From an uncultured Lachnospiraceae bacterium (GTDB taxonomy: Bacteria > Bacillota > Clostridia > Lachnospirales > Lachnospiraceae): a stretch of DNA of 61,694 nucleotides. This document shows positions 58,776 through 61,694 of this stretch, one piece after another. The notes beneath the pieces are model-generated. The model had not been told where the DNA came from. It did not search any database and saw only the letters and a program-made list of their open reading frames with translations. Positions within the stretch are counted from its first letter, which is position 1. Each line of letters opens with the position of its first letter. The stretch covers positions 1 through 61,694 of the forward strand of contig CANQAP010000010.1 of the NCBI GenBank assembly GCA_947589305.1, written 5' to 3'. The translations under genes and the position numbers were made by a program.

Positions 58776-61694
58776 AAAATCGCTGATATTTTTCATGTCA
58801 GCGGCTATTCTTTGTGGTACGATTACTTTCATCAATGTATTTACTGCATTTTCGGAACCTGAAAAACAATGTCCGAACTGTAAGGGTGAAGGTATAGTAA
58901 GTGAAGCAAAGAATACCGGAGAACAAGTGAATTGTTTTTATAAAGTAGCGGACGGACAAACTGTCTACTATTGTTCAAAATGTGAGCAATATCTAAGAGA
59001 CGACGGGTCAAGCGAGGCACTGGTAGTAATTGATAAGCAATTAAAGAATGACACCTATTTTACAGCATCTGTTAGCCATTCCGCCCTGTCGTCAGAACCG
59101 GCAAAGGAGCCTACCTGTGCGGAAGAGGGTCATGATGCTTACGCCAACTGTACAGCTTGTGGCAAATATTACGACTCCGAGATGGATGCGCAGGCGCCTA
59201 CTGCAGCAGAGTCAGAAAAACAGCTATCAGACTATACAAGAGACATTGATCCGACGAAGCATCCGGAAATGAGCTTGAGCGATACACCTGCTAAGGATGC
59301 CACCTGTATGGAAGATGGCAATATGGCTTACTGCTATTGTGAAACATGTAAAACGTATTACGCTTCTCAGGAAGATGCGATGACAAACACATCTCCAAGA
59401 AAAGCAAAGACCGATTTTACGTTAAGCAAAGATCCGGCTTTGCATCCGGCAGAAAGCTTGCAGACAACAGACGCAAAGGAAGCCACCTGTACCGAAGCGG
59501 GTAATGTGGCTTACGTTCAATGTACGACATGTAGCAAGTATTACGCTTCCACAGAAGATGCAAATAAAAACACAAACCCACAGGAAAGCGATGCTACGTT
59601 TCAGTTGGCTGCGGATCCGACCAATCATAAGGCAGGATTGACACCAACAGAAGCAGTAGAAGCTACCTGTGCCACACCGGGCAATCAGGCTTACGTTCAA
59701 TGTAATGGCTGTCACAAATATTATGCAAGTGCGGAAGATGCCGCGCAGAACAAAAATCCTCAAGAAAATGAGTCAACGTTTGCTTTGGCTGTCGATCCGA
59801 CCAAGCATAATGCAGTCTTGACGCCAACCGAAGCAGTGGAAGCTACCTGTAACGCGCCGGGACATAAAGCTTTTGTTCAATGTCCTGACTGTGGAACATA
59901 TTATGCTACTGCGGAAGATGCCGCGAAGAACACAGATCCTCAGAAGAGTGAAGATGCGTTTAATGTAGATGTGGATCCAACAAATCATGGTGAAAACTTA
60001 GCGGAAATTCCGGCAAAAACCCCTACCTGTACTGAACCCGGCAATAATGCTTATTGGCACTGCAGCGCATGTGGTCAGTATTATGCTACTCAGTCTTATG
60101 CGAATGCGAATAAAAATCCACAGGCAAGCGATGAAATATTTAAGCTTAATCCGGTTGCAGGCAACCACCCTGAAGCGCAATTCCATCATTTCACAGAAAC
60201 GCCTGCTGACTGTTCACAGGGCGGCAATCAGGAATACTGGCAATGCGAGGCTTGTGAGAAGTTCTTTGCTACAGAAGATGACGCAAATACCGGAAACAAC
60301 GCGAAAACATCAGAAGATGAATTTAAGATTGAAAAAAATCCACAGCAACATAAAAATCTTCAAGAGTATCCGGCTATAGAAGAAGGCAACTGTACCGACG
60401 GAGCTTCCAGTCAGGCATACTGGTACTGCGACGGATGCGGGCATTATTACGAAACCGAACAAGACGCTTTGGATAATACCAATGTGAAAACGAAGGAAGA
60501 TCTTAAGATCGGCGAAGTAAATCCTGCCGTTCACAAACACCTTGTAGAGGTACCAGCAGTGGCAGCTACCTGTACGGAAAAAGGTCATAATACATACTGG
60601 TACTGTGACGGATGCAACAAATATTATGCAGATGCAGACGCCTCAGATGAACACGACCTGTCTTATTTCGATACGCCAATTAATCCAAATAATCACCCTA
60701 GTGAACTTACGGCTTACGAAGGAACCGAAGCAACCTGTGTAGACGGTGGTGTTAAACCATATTGGGAATGCACAGCTTGCGAGAAATACTTCGATAATGC
60801 AGAAGGTTCCGGAGATGCACATAGTGATGTTGCCGATTTTAATTTAGAACCGGATGCAACCAAGCATCCTGACGCACTGATTCCTCATGCAGGCGTAGAA
60901 GCTACCTGTACAACAGATGGTAATCAGGACTACTGGGAATGTACGGCTTGTAAGAAGTTCTTTGCAGATGAAGAAGGCGCAACAACGGGATATACCGATG
61001 CAACACACTTTGATCTGATACATACAGGCAGCGAACATACAGATCTTCAGGCTATCGAAGCTAAGGCTGCCACTTGTGAAGAAGAAGGTTATAGTGCATA
61101 CTGGTACTGTTCAGAATGTGGAAATTATTACGCATCTTTGGCAAACGCTAACACGAATACAGCTCCACAAAAGGACACCTCTCTGTTTATCAAACCAAAA
61201 GATGCGACCAATCATACCCAGTTACAGGTAGTTCCGGAAGTAGTACCTACCTGTCAAACCGGAGGTAATGTAGAATATTGTTATTGTGAAGGCTGCGGCA
61301 AGTATTATAACTCTACAGAAAATGCCAAGGCTAACTTATATCCGCAAGATAACGCTGAGAATTTTACACTGGATGCTGATGCGGAAAACCATACGAATTT
61401 ACAGGCAGTGGAAGCAAAAGACGCTACCTGTGCGGAAACCGGTAACAGCAAATACTACTACTGCGACGGTTGTGACAAGTACTTTGCGGATGAGGCTGGT
61501 ACGGAAGAACATGAACTGTCTTATTTTGAAATAGCTGTTGATGCCGAAAACCATTCTAATTTACAGGCAGTGGAAGCAAAAGACGCTACCTGTGCGGAAA
61601 CCGGTAACAGCAAATATTACTACTGCGACGGTTGTGACAAGTACTTTGCGGATGAGGCTGGTACGGAAGAACATGAACTGTCTTATTTTGAAAT
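58759..61694 (+). CDS. Secreted protein of tandem Cys3-His repeats (3' end beyond the window)
   Basis: Open frame of 978 codons with no stop before the window edge. A signal peptide or anchor covers about residues 1-30 (KKSLIFFMSAAILCGTITF). A first Cys cluster (CPNCKGEG...YYCSKCEQY) is followed by about 15 repeats of 50-60 residues. Each repeat has the form ATC-x2-G-N-x-A-Y-x2-C-x2-C-x-K-Y-Y-A, plus one His in the spacer (TKHPE, TNHKA, ENHTN). Three Cys and one His per repeat suggest a metal site or disulfides. The last two repeats are nearly identical. AAAGGAGA precedes ATG 58759. A sortase signal may lie beyond the edge. No family name is known to me. Confidence 0.85.
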   Translation, partial: MKKIPKKSLIFFMSAAILCGTITFINVFTAFSEPEKQCPNCKGEGIVSEAKNTGEQVNCFYKVADGQTVYYCSKCEQYLRDDGSSEALVVIDKQLKNDTYFTASVSHSALSSEPAKEPTCAEEGHDAYANCTACGKYYDSEMDAQAPTAAESEKQLSDYTRDIDPTKHPEMSLSDTPAKDATCMEDGNMAYCYCETCKTYYASQEDAMTNTSPRKAKTDFTLSKDPALHPAESLQTTDAKEATCTEAGNVAYVQCTTCSKYYASTEDANKNTNPQESDATFQLAADPTNHKAGLTPTEAVEATCATPGNQAYVQCNGCHKYYASAEDAAQNKNPQENESTFALAVDPTKHNAVLTPTEAVEATCNAPGHKAFVQCPDCGTYYATAEDAAKNTDPQKSEDAFNVDVDPTNHGENLAEIPAKTPTCTEPGNNAYWHCSACGQYYATQSYANANKNPQASDEIFKLNPVAGNHPEAQFHHFTETPADCSQGGNQEYWQCEACEKFFATEDDANTGNNAKTSEDEFKIEKNPQQHKNLQEYPAIEEGNCTDGASSQAYWYCDGCGHYYETEQDALDNTNVKTKEDLKIGEVNPAVHKHLVEVPAVAATCTEKGHNTYWYCDGCNKYYADADASDEHDLSYFDTPINPNNHPSELTAYEGTEATCVDGGVKPYWECTACEKYFDNAEGSGDAHSDVADFNLEPDATKHPDALIPHAGVEATCTTDGNQDYWECTACKKFFADEEGATTGYTDATHFDLIHTGSEHTDLQAIEAKAATCEEEGYSAYWYCSECGNYYASLANANTNTAPQKDTSLFIKPKDATNHTQLQVVPEVVPTCQTGGNVEYCYCEGCGKYYNSTENAKANLYPQDNAENFTLDADAENHTNLQAVEAKDATCAETGNSKYYYCDGCDKYFADEAGTEEHELSYFEIAVDAENHSNLQAVEAKDATCAETGNSKYYYCDGCDKYFADEAGTEEHELSYFE
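61397..61694 (+). repeat. 162-bp near-identical tandem repeat at the window end
   Basis: The 136 nt at 61559-61694 match 61397-61532 with one synonymous difference (TAC/TAT), giving a period of 162 bp (54 codons). The older repeats to the left are far more diverged, so this pair is a recent duplication. The window stops inside the second copy. Confidence 0.9.

Noticed and set aside
58759..61694. CRISPR-like array suggested by the regular spacing of repeats
   Set aside because: The periodicity is in coding sequence with codon-level conservation and variable unit length, not short DNA repeats with unique spacers.

Overview
The window looks like a chromosomal contig of a spore-forming, monoderm Clostridia, most likely a Lachnospiraceae-type gut anaerobe. 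The evidence is the mix of genes: spoVG and a CwlD-type amidase (sporulation), DnaD/DnaI-type primosome genes, a MecA adaptor, a four-cysteine L33, a GlgC/GlgD pair, an SPxTG-anchored surface protein, and strong TTGACA/TATAAT-type promoters. No rRNA, tRNA or CRISPR array was seen. Family assignments are by recognition of motifs; no database search was run.

Layout. 1-3240: integrase end of an integrated mobile element (partial CHC2 primase, tyrosine integrase, small HTH/excisionase-like protein, a DUF6076-like protein), abutting the terminator of tuf. 3241-7980: str operon on the minus strand (rpsL-rpsG-fusA-tuf) with a consensus promoter before rpsL and a second one before tuf. 8010-17063: minus-strand run containing HD and HAD hydrolases, two PpiC-type lipoproteins, mfd, pth, a GlmU uridylyltransferase without its acetyltransferase half, and a left-handed beta-helix (LbH) O-acetyltransferase. 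17124-25586: RND-family permease with a large coiled-coil insert, spoVG, glgD-glgC, and a chemoreceptor lacking an extracellular sensor. 25754-27932: rplA-rplK-nusG-secE-rpmG. 28121-33248 (plus strand): murC, a DnaA-box cluster, dnaD-like and dnaC/dnaI-like genes, and a long PRPP synthetase. 33417-36928: a wall-anchored surface protein and a cell-wall-binding-repeat protein sharing a bidirectional terminator. 37450-42172: a divergent pair, a TIR-TM-beta-propeller protein and a membrane-Rossmann-RyR protein. 42136-45550: maf, an aminotransferase, a phosphoribosyltransferase and a LUD protein. 45571-55297: ywmB-like gene, complete F-type ATP synthase operon with a Na+-type c subunit, rpiB and a Sua5-type tRNA-modification gene. 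55430-57485: cwlD-like amidase and mecA. 57830-61694: serine recombinase, a 137-bp segment bounded by perfect 18-bp inverted repeats, and an open-ended giant repeat protein.

Two systems stand out. (1) At 57830-61694 a resolvase/invertase gene sits beside a 137-bp segment flanked by inverted repeats. The segment carries a near-consensus extended -10 promoter that at present points AWAY from the downstream gene for a secreted protein made of about 15 tandem Cys3-His repeats. This has the layout of a phase-variation switch, captured in the OFF orientation. (2) At 37450-42172 a TIR protein with its catalytic-type glutamate is transcribed divergently from a two-TM protein carrying Rossmann/TrkA-N-like domains and a C-terminal ryanodine-receptor (RyR) domain. 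TIR enzymes can make NAD-derived messengers and cyclic ADP-ribose acts on the ryanodine-receptor pathway in eukaryotes, so the pair is a plausible, unproven bacterial signalling or defence module.

The window begins inside the mobile-element primase and ends inside a near-identical 162-bp tandem repeat, so its right edge may be an assembly break rather than a biological end.
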